Shown in pieces: positions 26,201-39,112 of a stretch of DNA of 64,000 nucleotides. The translations under genes were made by a program, and so were the position numbers. Source of the stretch: Daphnia carinata. Taxonomy: Eukaryota > Arthropoda > Branchiopoda > Diplostraca > Daphniidae. The stretch is taken from the NCBI RefSeq assembly GCF_022539665.2, contig NC_081333.1:9856971-9920970 (forward strand), in the 5' to 3' direction. Numbering within the stretch: position 1 is the first letter of the stretch; each line of letters starts with the position of its first letter. The notes below the pieces were generated by a model that was given only the letters and a program-made list of their open reading frames with translations, had not been told where the DNA came from and did no database searches.

Positions 26201-28572
26201 ACAGTTTGTTTCATCACTCGAAAATGGGTTGCAGGGTCAGTAAAAAAATTACAGAGCAAATTCTCAATGTTACAGAACTAATCTGTTCTACGCTCTACTG
26301 CGAACTATTGTCTCTGCGCACTACATCGACCTTGTCTCCTCCAAGTCACTGGTACGTGTGGCAAGTCCGACTCTCAGACAAAAAGGGTTTTGCGTCGTTT
26401 TTTGGCGGGAAGTTTTCGCGCAATTTGGCAACTCAAAAGATAACTGCAACAAAAAAATCTAAAAAAAAAAAATACATCACACAATTGATTTCTATTTTTT
26501 CTAAGAATAAAAAAAAAAAAGTAATGTGTCCATTCCTGTTAAAATATACTTTTATTGAACAAATCGTCATTAACGTGTTTGACTAGCTTACCAGACGATT
26601 AACGTATTTGGAAAAGATTAATCTTGATTAATTAACTGCCACCACAAAATAGTTCTTGTCAAGTAGAGTGTAATTTATGGATTAGTATATTGTTTTACAA
26701 AGTTTTTGAATCCCTTAAATTAGATTCGAATGTCTATCCATTTGAGGCATCGAAACAGTGTTTCTATACCTGCAGTATCATTAAAAAACAAATTATCTTA
26801 AGTCCAAGTAACGCCTTTCCAGTTTGGATCTCATCACTCGTCACACGAAAGAAAGGATGCAAAATATCAGAAAAACTTGTCACCATTTTAAATATTGTCA
26901 TCCCAAGCCTAGTTTTCCAGCATTTGATTTAAAAATCATTGTTGATCAATATCTTGATAATGCGAGAATGTTATCATTTTTCCCTTACCAAAAGTGAGTG
27001 GAAACTGAAACACCGGCATTTGAAGCATTCGTTGATTGGAGTTGTGGTTTCGAGGCAACCATGAAACTTGTTGCATTCCTTTTACGACCTAGTAGATTTC
27101 ACCGTCCATGTTAGTGGCATCCACAGAAAGTATTGGTAAGGAATGACTAACCATGTTGCCATCATTTGCTTTTCTGTAAGGGCTTCTGTATTGTCATTCG
27201 AGTATAAAAAGAAATAACGTTCTCTTCCGCTCAGAAACGACTAACGTTAACAAAACCCACTCTCCCGACAAAAGGAAAACGAAGGACAAGAGGACAGTGC
27301 CCATTTTCAACAAGACGAGAGTTCGTAATGGCTCATGCTAACCCATATTTTTTTAAATGATCGTTATCAAAATTATAGTAAATAAAATTTTTTAGAAAAT
27401 TATAGATAATAATGAAAAATTATTCGCTAACAGATCAACGTTACATTGCACGTAGTGCTGGTTCTCCTTTAATCACGGCCAGAATGGGCTTTCTTCTGCT
27501 TTCGAGATTGTTACAGCAAGACGGCGGCGATGGTTTAAACATCCCAAACCTTAAAAAAAGGGGGATCAGCTTTTGCAGGAACATCCAAAGAGGTCGGAGG
27601 TAGAGGGCCAAATAGGAAAGATCTGAGAGAGAGTTGTAAGGAATAGCACAACCAATCATAGATCCTCCTCTATTGTTCTTGTGGTGGGGTAGGAGCCGGC
27701 AGAAGAGGTGAACAGTTTCTCGGTGCTCTGTATTCTTGGCATGATACGAGTCATTGGACTTGTAAAGGGAGTAATGTCGAGTGATAATTCAGACAAAACA
27801 CACAAAGAGAAACCATTGAGAGAATGCAGAATTGAAATTGCAATCAAGAGAACGATAGCCCATGGCTGGCAGTATCGCTTTAAAACAAAATCATTTGGGC
27901 ACGAAAACAAGCCCTGAAAGAAAATTGATACGAAAAATCAACTTCGTTTTAAGAGCCGATCGTCTTGTTTTCCGTCTTTTTCAAACACCCAAAAAGGGCG
28001 ACACACACATCACACTTCAACGTAGAAATAAGCGGACGAAATATTTTTTTTTCTCAAGTAGGGCGAAAATTTTATACAGAAAGAGGGAGGAAAATGATAA
28101 CTGCGTCACGGACAAAAAAAGAAATCGGATGGGAAACAACACAAACGAGGGAAAAGGCCAAGAAAAAAAAGAACTAACTCGGAGCGAATGAAAAAATTGG
28201 CAATCAAATAATCTTTTTTTGTTGTTTTCGAACCCGATCAGTAGAAACTACAGTTTTACATGAGAATAAATACAGCTTCTGTCACTGACAGGCTCGTCTT
28301 TTTGTTATCTTACTGATGAGAGATACCACCATCTTTCTGAGTCGCAATGCATTCAACGTACCTGCAACGGCCGTCTTTTGACGTGTTGCTTCGCTCCGAC
28401 GAAGAGGGGAGAACAAAAAACCATAGAAGGAAAAAGATTTCACCGAGGAAATACAGAACGGTTTCGCGAGAGTATATATATGTATAAAAAAAAAGAAAAA
28501 AAAAAGAATTCTGGTGGTTTAAAGACGAAAGAAGACGAGCGAAGATGATTTTTCCTCCCGGTGAGAAAAAAT

Positions 28573-31500
28573 TCAGTCTGACATAAAATGATTGGGCGGC
28601 TTCAACTCCTCCAGCTCTTTCATCTGTTGCCTTAAGAAGAGGATCCTACTTAAAACAATGGGAAAAAAATTGTTTAATGTATATTCTTGCTTACAGACAT
28701 CTATTCGAAGCGTACCGTTGTTCCTGCAGAGTGGCTTGAATATCAGCCACCCGAACCAAAGAACGAGCCATCTTCAGCTCGGCCGAGACTTTAGTTACAT
28801 GAAGATTGCCAATAGTATGCAAATCTTCGCTCACTTTCGTCGCCTTCAAAAGAAAAGAGTATAAATAATCAACAAAGCGAATCGGGACACTATCATAAGA
28901 GTCACCCACCTGTTTCTCTAATAGCTCCGCCGGCCATCCGGTCACGTGAGAAATTAAATCTGGTCGATAATGGGATGCTAGTGAAGGTGTCAACGCATGA
29001 CTGGATGCAGCGGATGGCCGTAAACTGGCCGCTGCCGCTGACAGAGAACTCAAACTCGTTGCCGGACTCCCTAAATGACAAATATGTCCTAAGTTAGCAC
29101 TGCGTCAATATGAGAACTATTTGGTTTAAGTATGATTAATATGCACCTAAATTCTCCATTTACGGCACAATAAAACAAGAGAGTAAAAATCGAAAATTGA
29201 ATTTTTAAAAATGAATTTGAGTCAGACGGGCATTACCTCGACGAAAGTCAGCTTCGAGTCTTTCTGAATGAGTAGGCGTGGGAGGACCGTTAGCAGGATC
29301 GCCTTCTAATGGCATCGGCGTCGACAGAGCGTGGCAGCCATCCTGCAGGTGTGAAGACGATGCTCCGAGCGAGTTCATATTCTTTGGTAGTGTCGCCACA
29401 TTCGAGGCGGGAACAGCGATCTGCGACGAGGAAAGCAATGTCTGCAACGACTGCAAGACCTCGTGTGCAGGTAGCTCCATATGTTCCAAATTTTGTAACG
29501 AACCTGGAAAACAAATTTTGTCATATCAATCACCGTTCAACAGATGCGTCAACCTTCTAATTTACCTAGAGCAGTGATATTCCCCATTCGTCCTAAGGTC
29601 GACGCAAGCATAGATTGTATCGCAGGATTGATCTGAATGGCAGATCCTGAAACGGATGATCGTGTTAACTGGGTTAAAAGCTGCTGGAGGGATGAGAGAC
29701 TGGTCGTTGTAGCTGTTGCCGCCGTCGTCGGCATCGAAGAACCCGTTTGTAACGGCGACATCAAACTAGGAGCCCGACTGGGTTTCAAAGGATAAACAAA
29801 CAGAATCCATCAGTTCATTTCCACTATGAGACTTCAACAAGACATCTTAAGAGAAGTTCCAAAACAAAAAAAGGAATTGGGGAGGTAGTCACATTGATAG
29901 GGCAAAGCATGCAGCAGTTACCTGGTTGAGGCATTTGGAGTTTGGGAGGAAGGTCTTGTGAGTTGTACGGGAGTGCTGGTCGGCGGATGAGACAAGAGAC
30001 GTGGCAGAGCAGTTGCTAATGAGACGGGCGCAGCAGATACAGTTGTAGTGGGTGTTAATCGTGGATCCGGCGTGTATGGAGTGGCAACTTTCGGCCCGGA
30101 GGCCTCCGAAGTTGGCGTACTATCCGCCGGGGAAATGTCCATATCTTGGCTAGGTCGCTCTAAAGAGGAATCATATTTAACGTGACACATGCTGGACGAA
30201 TTCCATTGCCTGATGAAAAATAAGCGGATCCACTTTTTCGGAAATCGACTGATTTTGCAAGCAATAGGCCTATATTAGTAAAATAAGATCAAAGTTAGGC
30301 GTACCATAGCTGTGTCTTCTGGATTGCGGCTGCTCCGGCATCGAGGGCTGAGGTTGGTGAGTTCTATGATTATCTCTGCTTTCTGAACGAGAAGATGTCA
30401 TATTGCTGCTACTGCCACTGTTGTTGTTACTATTCGACATAGTACCAGAACGACTAAAATTGGAATGTCTATCCGACGGACCGCTGCTACTGTTTCGAGA
30501 CGACGAGTAAGAAGGTCGGTCGTACTTTCTTTCACGATCACGATCCCTATCACGTCTGTAACGTTCCCGGTCACGCTCATGTTCCTTGTCCTTTTCCCAA
30601 TCGACCCAGTCGCGAGGCTTCTCCCATTGAGAGACTTCGGTTTTGCAATTGTAGTAATATTTCTTTCCCGAAGAACTGACGTGCTCTGTCCAGTCACCAA
30701 CTCGTAGAGGCTTTTCCTCTGTAGATCCCCGATCGTGGTTATTGCGTCTATCCGAGTCCCGTGGTCGTTCCCGTTCACGAGGAGACCGATTGTCTCTGTC
30801 TCTTTCTTTGTCCCGTATCCGTTGCGCATAAGAGCCTTTGTGCACATAGCTTCTGTCTCTGGGACTGTCACCAAAGGAGTTCGGGCTGTCAGATCGTAGT
30901 CCCGTACCGTTGGGCGAGTCCCGTGTTCGATCATTGTATCGATCATAGTTTCCTTTGGAATTACCGTATTTGGTACTGGCCTGTCAATGAATGAAAACAA
31001 ATTATAAGTAACAAAGCTTTGAAGTAATATAAAAATAAATCAATAATAAAAAAATAATAGGAGGACAAGCACAGACATACAACCAAACTTAACTGCTACC
31101 AAGTAAGATTCACTATTATGCTATTGGATACTCCATTGTATGTAGAGCTGTCACTTGCTTAAACTCTTTGTTTACATGGGAAAACATTGCTAACCAATTG
31201 AATTGAAATCAATTAATGCCTTCCTGAGAATACAGGCCTTTGAAAAACACCAAAAATCAAAAGCTAATGGAGTGAAAAGAGAAAAAATAAGAATAGACAG
31301 CTAATGTTTACCAAATGATACTGAGAACACTGTCAACAAAATTGTCCTCATTGTTTGTTTTTTTGTGAAAAAATTTTGACTAGAAATTCTTTAGCTCAAA
31401 CTAATAGTAGAAACTGGGTATTTCATAAGTTTTAAAAAAGGAAACCAAAGAAACCTCAAGTTTTACTACCATTAACTGTACTGTTGACCTAACCCAACTG

Positions 31501-31754
31501 TATGTTTACGAATTTTCTTTTGTCTTATGAATAGTATACTTTCATTACTAATATTACCTGGTAGGGATGGGACTGATGTTTATCGAAATACCTGTAACGA
31601 AAGAAAAACACATCAATAAATAAAAATAAATTCCAACAAATATGGCGGAATCAACTGTCACGAATTTTATGTTATTAGGGGAGTAGTAACATGTACACAA
31701 AAAAAAATCTTACCCATCATCCAGTCTTGGTAGTTTCCTAGCATGCATTACCAT
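28573..31754 (-). CDS. WAC: WW domain-containing adaptor with coiled coil (WAC), 9 exons
   Basis: Coding exons in order are 31714-31754, 31558-31591, 30305-30980, 29922-30159, 29566-29777, 29237-29503, 28910-29070, 28716-28843 and 28573-28645. All junctions are GT-AG, phases agree, and the product is 609 aa. The start [14 protein letters not shown] matches the vertebrate WAC N-terminus, and an in-frame TAG lies 15 bases upstream. An Arg/Asp/Glu-rich region flanks a WW domain at about 120-150 ([16 protein letters not shown], then SQWEKP; tryptophans near 122 and 143). A Pro/Ser/Thr-rich middle follows. The conserved C-terminus starts near 516 (LTPSLASHY), includes HVTGWPAE, and ends in a coiled coil with [14 protein letters not shown]. 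In the known family the WW domain binds the RNA polymerase II C-terminal domain and the coiled coil binds RNF20/RNF40, promoting H2B monoubiquitination in the nucleus. The Drosophila homologue is Wacky. Confidence 0.96.
30542..30692 (-). other. WAC: WW domain and adjoining RD/RE-rich repeat of WAC
   Basis: This segment of WAC exon 3 encodes the WW module followed directly by a run of alternating arginine with aspartate or glutamate ([17 protein letters not shown]). The charged run makes all frames of this segment open, which creates long overlapping frames on both strands that are not genes. Confidence 0.85.
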
Positions 31755-32919
31755 CAATGCAATGATCTACAGGAGATTAGATATAACAGAGCTGAATCAG
31801 CCCTTTCTTTCAACGAAACGAATCTGGAAGTTTAAGTTTAAGTTTTTCCAATCGTCAGACGCCATATACATCCGGGGTCCCTGCATCGAAGACACAGCGA
31901 TGCCACTTTATTATAAACAGTCCAAGGCCTCAAAGCTTTTTGCCTGGAGGGTGGGAAGAAGGACGAACGCAGCATTGCGAAATCTACTAAATAATCTTCA
32001 AAATAAGTTAATTTTGAAACGTAAAATGCCAAAGAGATTTAAGTCTTTATCCCAAACTGCAGTCTGAAATTTAAAAAGTTTTCGGCACACAATTTGCTGA
32101 ATTATTCGAACGCAATATTATTGCTATACGATCGTCAGAACTGATGCAGTTTCTAGAGCTCTTTGATGCTTGTTAGACACTAAAACAAAAAATAAATAAG
32201 TAGCTGATTTTATTTCTTCACCGTCTTGTCTTGCATGTGTTGCCTAGAGTTCTGCAGCAGTCATTCTTAGTAATAATTTTTATTCGATACGAGGTTTCCC
32301 GCTTAAAACTGTAAATGCGACCGCTCACAACATATAGATATCGATAAGATAAAGCTTCGGATGTTTTAACCAACTAAATATCTCGATATTACCCGTTACA
32401 AAGGGTTTGATATTTCAAGGGTGAGATTTGCACAATCATTAGGCTTCGCCGAAATTATTCAGCCACAGCTTTACTAATAGAAAAACATGTTTTCAGGTCA
32501 ATATTTACTTACTTGATCTATACTTTCGTTCGTCGTTCCTACTTTATAGATATAGCAGTTTAAATTCGCATATCAAAATTTAATCACATTATTACTGGCT
32601 ATAATCTTAGTATTGCACTTTGTCGATTTTAGGGGCATTAGAATATAAAAACTTTTTATTCAACTTATTCAATTGGGGAGAAATCAGAGTAGAATATTAG
32701 AACCATGACTGGTTATAACGAAATAATCAGGACCCGTTTTTCTTTAGTACTTATTGGTATAGTTGGGGACGTACGCAATGCCCTAAACGATTGATTTTTC
32801 CTTATCAAGTGCTGCGAGCAAGAATAAAATCAGTATTTAACACAGACTTCTGCTATAATCATAAGTAATAAGGTTTCTTACACTGTTTAATTTCTCTAAC
32901 ATTCCTGCAATACACATTT
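31755..32919. other. Intergenic DNA between MRPL10 and WAC
   Basis: About 1.17 kb separates the MRPL10 stop from the WAC start, both on the minus strand. It should hold the MRPL10 3' end (AATAAA at 32655-32660), then the WAC promoter and 5' untranslated region. A plus-strand frame of 101 codons at 31762-32067 has no family features and is not called. No canonical TATA box is evident for WAC. Confidence 0.6.
32655..32660 (-). terminator. Candidate poly(A) signal for MRPL10
   Basis: A minus-strand AATAAA lies about 260 bp past the MRPL10 stop codon. Distance and orientation fit a 3'-end signal, but other A/T-rich hexamers occur nearby and no cleavage site can be seen. Confidence 0.4.
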
Positions 32920-33999
32920 TTAACTTTCTCCATCGTAAGAAGTTTCACCGTTTTGCTTGATATGTTGTTCAAGTGACCGTGCCAACTGCTGCTGTTGGTA
33001 TGTCAAGGATTGGCTTAATTGACTCGTAGAAGACGTCAGGATGGAACAAAGTTCGGCACGGAGCATATTTATGTCTGGTAAGGTAGAACACCATAGCAGC
33101 TCATTACGCGTAAGTAGTCTTCCTTGGACTACGCCACCTAAAAAGAAAACATATGACAATGTCATAAAAACAGTATAAAACATAGTTCACATTTAATATA
33201 CCCAGCAGAACAAAGCTAGCCATTTTCTTTGTAAATTTTAAAAGCTTAGAGACTTGCAGGTCTTTGCTACATAGGTAAGCAGTTTTGCCAACATGTAACC
33301 TCAGAACAGGCTCAAATTCCGTGTTTGCTAAGGCCATGGTAGCAATTTTTCTGCTTCCAAAGACCATTTTCATGTTATGACCATGCAGCATTTGCTTGAT
33401 CTAAAAAAAAAAAAAGGATTAATATAGAGCAACACAAAAAGGCAAACAAACTTCTACCTTAATAATTTCATGTGCTTTAGTAGAATTTTCATGAAAAATG
33501 GCAATCAACTGTGAGTCAGCAAATCTTGAGTGAAACAGCTTAGCTAAAAGTTCTTCATATTTGCCGACCTGTGTTCAATAACATAACAAATCATACTGCA
33601 GAAAACCCCTTTAACAACATAAATGGTGTTGTAACCTCTTCATCCTCTTTTTTGGCTAAAATGTTGCCACAAACTTGAAACCATGGCACGCTAGTTAAAG
33701 GATCTGGGTAGATAGGTTCAAGAGCAGCCTTATACCGGGCCTTAACGTAATGATCTGGAATAGGTCTCTGGGTTGTGAAAAGAAAAATTTAGTTAAATGG
33801 TAGGTATACTTAAATATTGTTTAATCGCACTTGAATATTCGGTTTTCTTGTTCTCCACCTTATTGCCGTGGCAGTCGGTAACCAGGGTTTTAATAGGCCT
33901 TAATGAATATCAAGAGGTTAAGTTGAGGATAATATGTAAATTGAAGCATCCTTTACTTTGAAAGTGTATAAGTCTATTTGTGGACTCTATGGCAGCCAT
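32920..33999 (-). CDS. MRPL10: Mitochondrial large-subunit ribosomal protein L10 (uL10m), 6 exons
   Basis: Coding exons in order are 33957-33999, 33831-33898, 33636-33767, 33458-33568, 33202-33400 and 32920-33137. The introns are 58, 63, 67, 57 and 64 bp. The joined frame gives 256 aa, close to the roughly 260 aa of animal homologues. The start is the ATG in TGAACAATGG, with an in-frame TGA six bases upstream and A at -3. The first 37 residues are basic and hydroxylated, as expected for a mitochondrial targeting region (WLPTATAIRWRTRKPNIQ). The arthropod-typical motif KPNIQRP spans the second exon junction. The middle contains VGKYEELLAKLF and the C-terminal half LLGGVVQGRLLTRNEL, matching the uL10m domain. 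It should act at the base of the mitochondrial ribosomal stalk, anchoring L12. A disordered Gln/Ser-rich tail ends the protein. Confidence 0.93.
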
Positions 34000-36900
34000 T
34001 GTTCAATCGTTATTTCTTTTACTTAAGAAAGCAGCAATGACGGAATACAATTTAATATGCAAGATTCTAGTTTTGATTTCAGTTTTGACTACAGGAAGCA
34101 GACGATGCTTGGATGCCATACCAGATAAAGAGGTGTAAAATGATTAACCAGTTAAAAACAAGGTGCCAATGTGTTTAAGGCAAAGGCTATCAAGCAAACT
34201 AAGAATCGGTTGAATTCAAATCAGCGAATACCTTAATAAGACGTCGCAGCAGCCTAGCAAGATTTCTGTGAATATTTGTAAAAATTTTTCATGGAAAAAA
34301 AATTGTTTCTATTCTTCACTAGGTGGCAGAACGCTTGAAACGCAAAAAACGCCAAGAAATTACATTCATCCGCTAAGCAAATAAAGGCTACTAACAGAGA
34401 TAGCTGAAAATCCCCTCCATCCTCAATTTCTTATCCCTCCGGAAATTGTTTAGGCTAGATCAAGAATAATAAGACAATTTATGCTCATGCGCATTCGTTA
34501 ATACTAAGGGTTATAGATGGTCTGCCAAAATGCAATAAACGTCCACCTCTTCGAGTCTACATAGTTTCAGCGCGTACGAGTATAGCACAACAATGTTTAG
34601 TTTGAGAAGCATCTTCCAATGAATGGCTGACATGTTTATCACGACGATCGGACTGGAGCGGCGTATCTGAATTTGCATGCCGCACATTAGACGAAACCGA
34701 GCCAATTTATGTTTCTCGTGACGTAGCCGTTGGTCCGACTAAATACGACACGGGTGAGTCATCGAGTCGACACCAGAAACTTGTTGGTTTCTTTCTCGAC
34801 TCCCGACCAACATGATGAGACGCGGATGTGAGAACGACAAACAAACAAGGAGAGAAAATGAACGTTCTTTGGCCGGCAGGCGATGGATATTAGCGTTCGA
34901 ACGTATTTGGAAGAGGGTGTCATCGACAGATTAGCACGGGGCTCGTCGCACACGTGCCTTCGCTATCCCGCATGTCAGGGCCCTGTTGAATGTGTTTCAC
35001 ATTAAGGCTTTCATCTACACAGGACGTAAAAGGGGATGGAAACTAAAAGACGCAGAGCTATAGGGCGCGCGTGCTCATTAGGCCAATTGAGTCTGGCGAT
35101 GGTGGCCACACCTTCGCGGCCAACAGCTCCGCCAGGTGTGTGATTGTGCTTATACCGCTGTGTATATCCTTTTTTTTTCTTTTTAGATACCTTTTGATTT
35201 TTTTTTCCTTTGGCATTTTTTATTCCATTGGTCGCTCCCATCACCTTGTCTTGAATTAGAAAAAAAATTGTCGAACCTATTTTTATAGTATTATGTCCAT
35301 TTCTATAGGTTGAAAGCTGCTGTCCACTAAAGCAAACTGGCCCTCGTCTTAGATTTTGCATTCCATTATTTTCTCGAAAGGCAAGTCGGCCGCTGTTCGA
35401 TTCTTTTTACGACCGCCCGAATGGAACCGATTTCCCATCCGGCGGCTCCACCCATCAACCCATATTTGAAATTGGACAACCGGCTAGATAATAAAAAGAA
35501 CTAAAAGACGAGAGAGGTAGTTTAAATTGTACGGAAAAGAAGAGAAAAAGAATAATAAATAATAGTAATAAGACTCGACAGTCAACGAGCTTTCAGAGAA
35601 GGAGAACATTTAGATCGCCATTCTCTGATAATTAGACTAGACAACAACACAGACAGAACCCTCCCCCCCCCCCCCCTTTTTTTTTGTGGGTATGTGTGTG
35701 GCTCGTGTCCGGTTTCAAGAGACGGTCCGAGTCGAGATGAAGACGATAGGAACATTGGCCCGTTGGCTGGCTGACGAATCCGGTTGATTTTTTACGACCA
35801 GTGGATTGCATCGCAAGGATTCGCGGATATGACTTGACGGGCAAGACGAAGGCCAGCAGCCAAAATGGACCTTTTTTGGGATGTACTATAGCGATCTAAA
35901 AAAGCCAACATCATCACACCAATGCACGGGGCTAGTTGCGACTCATTATATTCTTTTGCGGGAAAAACCAGAACACACACACACACCAGCAATCAAAATG
36001 AAAGGAGAAGTAAACTTGCCGAGCATTTCAACAGGTGAAGACCTGCTAAGGATTTTGCAGCTTGACAGTCATTGCACACAAGCCAGCTACTTGATGCGTG
36101 CCCGTCGGCGTATATAATCAACTTGATAAATTTAGTGCCGAGAGGGGAAACGTGCTGATATATATAAAAGCATTCACGAGACAACTGAAGCTCACGCATT
36201 CGCACCATAAACAGATTTTGTGTGTGTGTGTGAGTGTGTGAAAAAGGAGAGCAGGGAATACCTATTAGCAGCTGCTGCTTCTGCTGCTACATATTCTGCC
36301 TGCGCAACCTTGATTTTGTTGGTTGTTTTGCTCTGTTTTTCTTCTTCTTTGGTTGTTTTGATTTGGCTTTGTTTTCAGCGTGAGTCACATGTGGCATTGT
36401 GCCGTAGCCTATAGAAGGCCAAAAAAAGGAAACCAGACTTGTCATACGCATGGAGAGCTGCAGTCGCCCAGGAGGTGACCAAAAACAGACAAATATTTAA
36501 CAGCTATATAGCGCCAGAAAACTGGAAAGCCAGAGCGTTGAGCAAGAGTGAGAATTGTTTTTTTTTTTTTAATACAGGTTCTCCTGCTGTATGTATGTAT
36601 ATCTTGTAGATAACACTTGATGGAGCCCTATCGTCAAGAATCGTGAAGGCGGGAGGAAAAGACAAGCGACCAAAATAATAATGATAATATAAATAAGGGT
36701 CTGTGACTGTGAAGAATGACAGGTCGACACGAATCGGTCGGCGAATCAAGCCGAGCCAGCATGGCAAACAGGTGAGAAACAGGTAACACATCCAGATTTG
36801 TATAGAGACCTTTCTTCTTTTCTATTTTTATGTTATCCTTTTCTTTTAATTTAATTTTGCTTTTCTTAGTTGATGATGGGGGCAGCCCAACTGCTTCGAT

Positions 36901-39067
36901 CGGTTTTTGAACGCAGACTTCTGCATGTGCTTAATCAAAGCACGCACGCCGTGCAGGGGCTACAGCACGACGGCCATCATTAATCGTCAATAGACGAAAC
37001 AAAAGCTGTTCGGCGGAGATTTTTAGCAAAACGATTCATGAATGGCTATTTCCACTGGTCTTGGTTTTTCTGTCATTTCTCTTCTAATCTTTTGCGTACA
37101 TCTGTTTTATTTCTCCTTTCTGTTTCTCTTATTTTATTTTCGTTCCTGTTTCTTCAAATCCCAACCTAAAATGTCCGTGTTCTTTTTTTTTCTTCTTCTT
37201 TAGGGAAGGGGTTTCCCTCTGCCGGGGGGCTTGTTTTACGATCAGCAAGTGATGCTGAATGAAATCCAGCACATCTAATCCGAGACGCGTTCCCAATACT
37301 CCTTTTCGCCCAGCATGTGAGTAGATGGACCACACAAGAGACGCACGCACAAGCGCTCGCATCTCATACGTGCCCACACGATTGCACGCAACATCGCGTC
37401 CAGCAATCACAGTTGCCAATGCTTTCTTTGACTTCTGAAAAATTCGCATTTTTAAAAAAAATTTTATTTACTTAGTTTGCTTTATTTATTCCCCCCTTTT
37501 TTCGCGTTTTCTTTTATTATTATTGCCATTATTATTAGTTTGGTCTTCCAAGGTTCATCGCTGACCGGTCTGGGTCACACCTTCAAGCCAGGCTATAACT
37601 CAGCGGATAATAAGCGCTTGCGTGCAACCGCCTTTCGCTATTTCCAGAGATCGGCGTCAGCATATATACACAGCCATTCAGCATATACGCGTATATAGCA
37701 GCAGCCCATTTTTTTTTTTTTTTTTTTTGTTCGCAGCTTTTTGTTCGCGGTGGTCCTTCATTCACGGCAATATATATTCGAAACTTTTCCTCCTTACTGC
37801 CTTTATTTTCTTTTATCACTCTATGAAGGTATAACAGACCAATGGTGAATGATTTCAGAAGGGGAGAGAAGGAGGTTAAACGTGCCTCCTGAAAAACAAA
37901 AAACCTAAATCGATGATGAGTCTATCAAGAATATATCGCTAGCGGCCTTGCAGTCTCTCTTTCCACGAAAAACGTTTGTTTGGTTTCGTGAAGATCAATT
38001 TAAAAGTTTTTCTTAACGCTGGAAAAAAAAAATGGCGAAAAGGATAAACGATGAATGGATTTCGAAGTGCCAAGGTTAATTAGAGCAAACAGGGACGCAG
38101 TAGACAAAGTAAATTACGTAAATTATACGACGAAGCAGGACATGTACAGGTCGCAGTGTGTAGGTTGATTGTGGCAGTTCGAATTTGGAACCATTTGTTC
38201 TCTTCCCGTAAAGGAAATGTAGGGGTCATACAGCTCGATGAATTTTCAGTTTCCTCTATTGTGTTTTTCTTCTGCTATTGTATAATCAACTATAGAAAAA
38301 AAAAACCTTTCTCTTGGATTCCTTTTGTAGAACTGAACAACACTACCAAATTTGTAGCCAGCTCAAGTAGAGGCTTTAACTGTATGGGATGAATATTTCT
38401 TCTCATTATGCGCAATATTGTATAATCATTCGTATAACAGGTAGATAACGCGCTACATGTAGTTTACCAAATGACAGGTTTAATTGTTTTGATTCTTTGA
38501 TTGATCACAAGTATGAACGGCCAAACAAGGTAAGTATAAACACTCTCTAGCTGAAATTCGTGATATTTAAACGCTTGTAGTTCGTATTGACTTCTTTCGA
38601 TGACATTTGTACTTCTGAATTATCGAAAAGAACGGGGCGTACATTAAATGTTCTACTGCTTATTTCTCTATGTGAAACATATATGAAACAATAAGAACCT
38701 TGCCTTAGACAAATGATCCTATTCTTACACAACTTTGCTATTGTTTTGCCACGGATCTAATAAAACAAAATTCTAGGAAAAGAAAAAGAAAGGCGATTTC
38801 ACGTAGAGGAGCATAACTACGCCATCATCTCCCCCAAAAAAAGTGTATTGGCAACTGCGAGGCATACGGATGTTAACACTTTAGGTCAATTAAATTTCAT
38901 GAAGCGTTGATTTCTGCCGAAGGAAAATGACACACGACTATAGATTTATGACGCCCCTCCGAAAAAAGAGGAATACATTACTCTCTCTTAGAAATATTGC
39001 AAACCCAGGCACTCTCTCCTACTTCGGTGCTGTGGTTGCGTCGAGGCCGCACACACCAATGACTCAC

Positions 39068-39112
39068 CGAACGAACGGCCGAAGGTGAAGAACGCGACGC
39101 CGGCGGGAGCAT
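39068..39112 (-). CDS. Weak candidate first coding exon in a GC-rich patch
   Basis: Within a GC-rich patch at about 39010-39220, the minus strand has an ATG followed by 15 codons (MLPPASRSSPSAVRS) ending exactly at a GTGAGT donor. The composition shift and donor suggest a promoter-proximal exon. No downstream partner exon could be found before MRPL10, and the peptide is too short to identify. Confidence 0.2.

Larger units (their letters stand above)
19991..28572. other. Gene-poor stretch downstream of WAC
   Basis: The first 8 kb have fewer homopolymers than the rest of the non-coding DNA. Weak exon candidates on the minus strand are 20596-20746 (ATG to a GTAAGT donor, phase 1), 23154-23276 (ATG to a GTGAGT donor, phase 0) and a segment ending at a GTAAGT donor at 24624. 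Unassigned open frames sit at 24881-25171, 27441-27659 and 27656-27910. A 14-A plus 11-G run lies at 20453-20477. The part nearest 28.5 kb contains the WAC 3' untranslated region. I found no canonical AATAAA for WAC, so its end is not fixed. Confidence 0.5.

Noticed and set aside
28300-28350. C/D-box snoRNA-like pattern (TGATGAG then CTGAG)
   Set aside because: The boxes are only about 20 bases apart and no terminal stem pairs. It lies in the likely WAC 3' untranslated region.
30398-31000. Second 200-codon minus-strand frame overlapping WAC exon 3
   Set aside because: It is a shadow of the Arg/Asp-rich WAC coding sequence. The WAC frame has the WW domain and matching splice phases.
37129-37449. 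Minus-strand frame of 106 codons with a plausible N-terminal half
   Set aside because: The C-terminal part is a poly-lysine run from a homopolymer. There is no donor after the better half and no recognised family.
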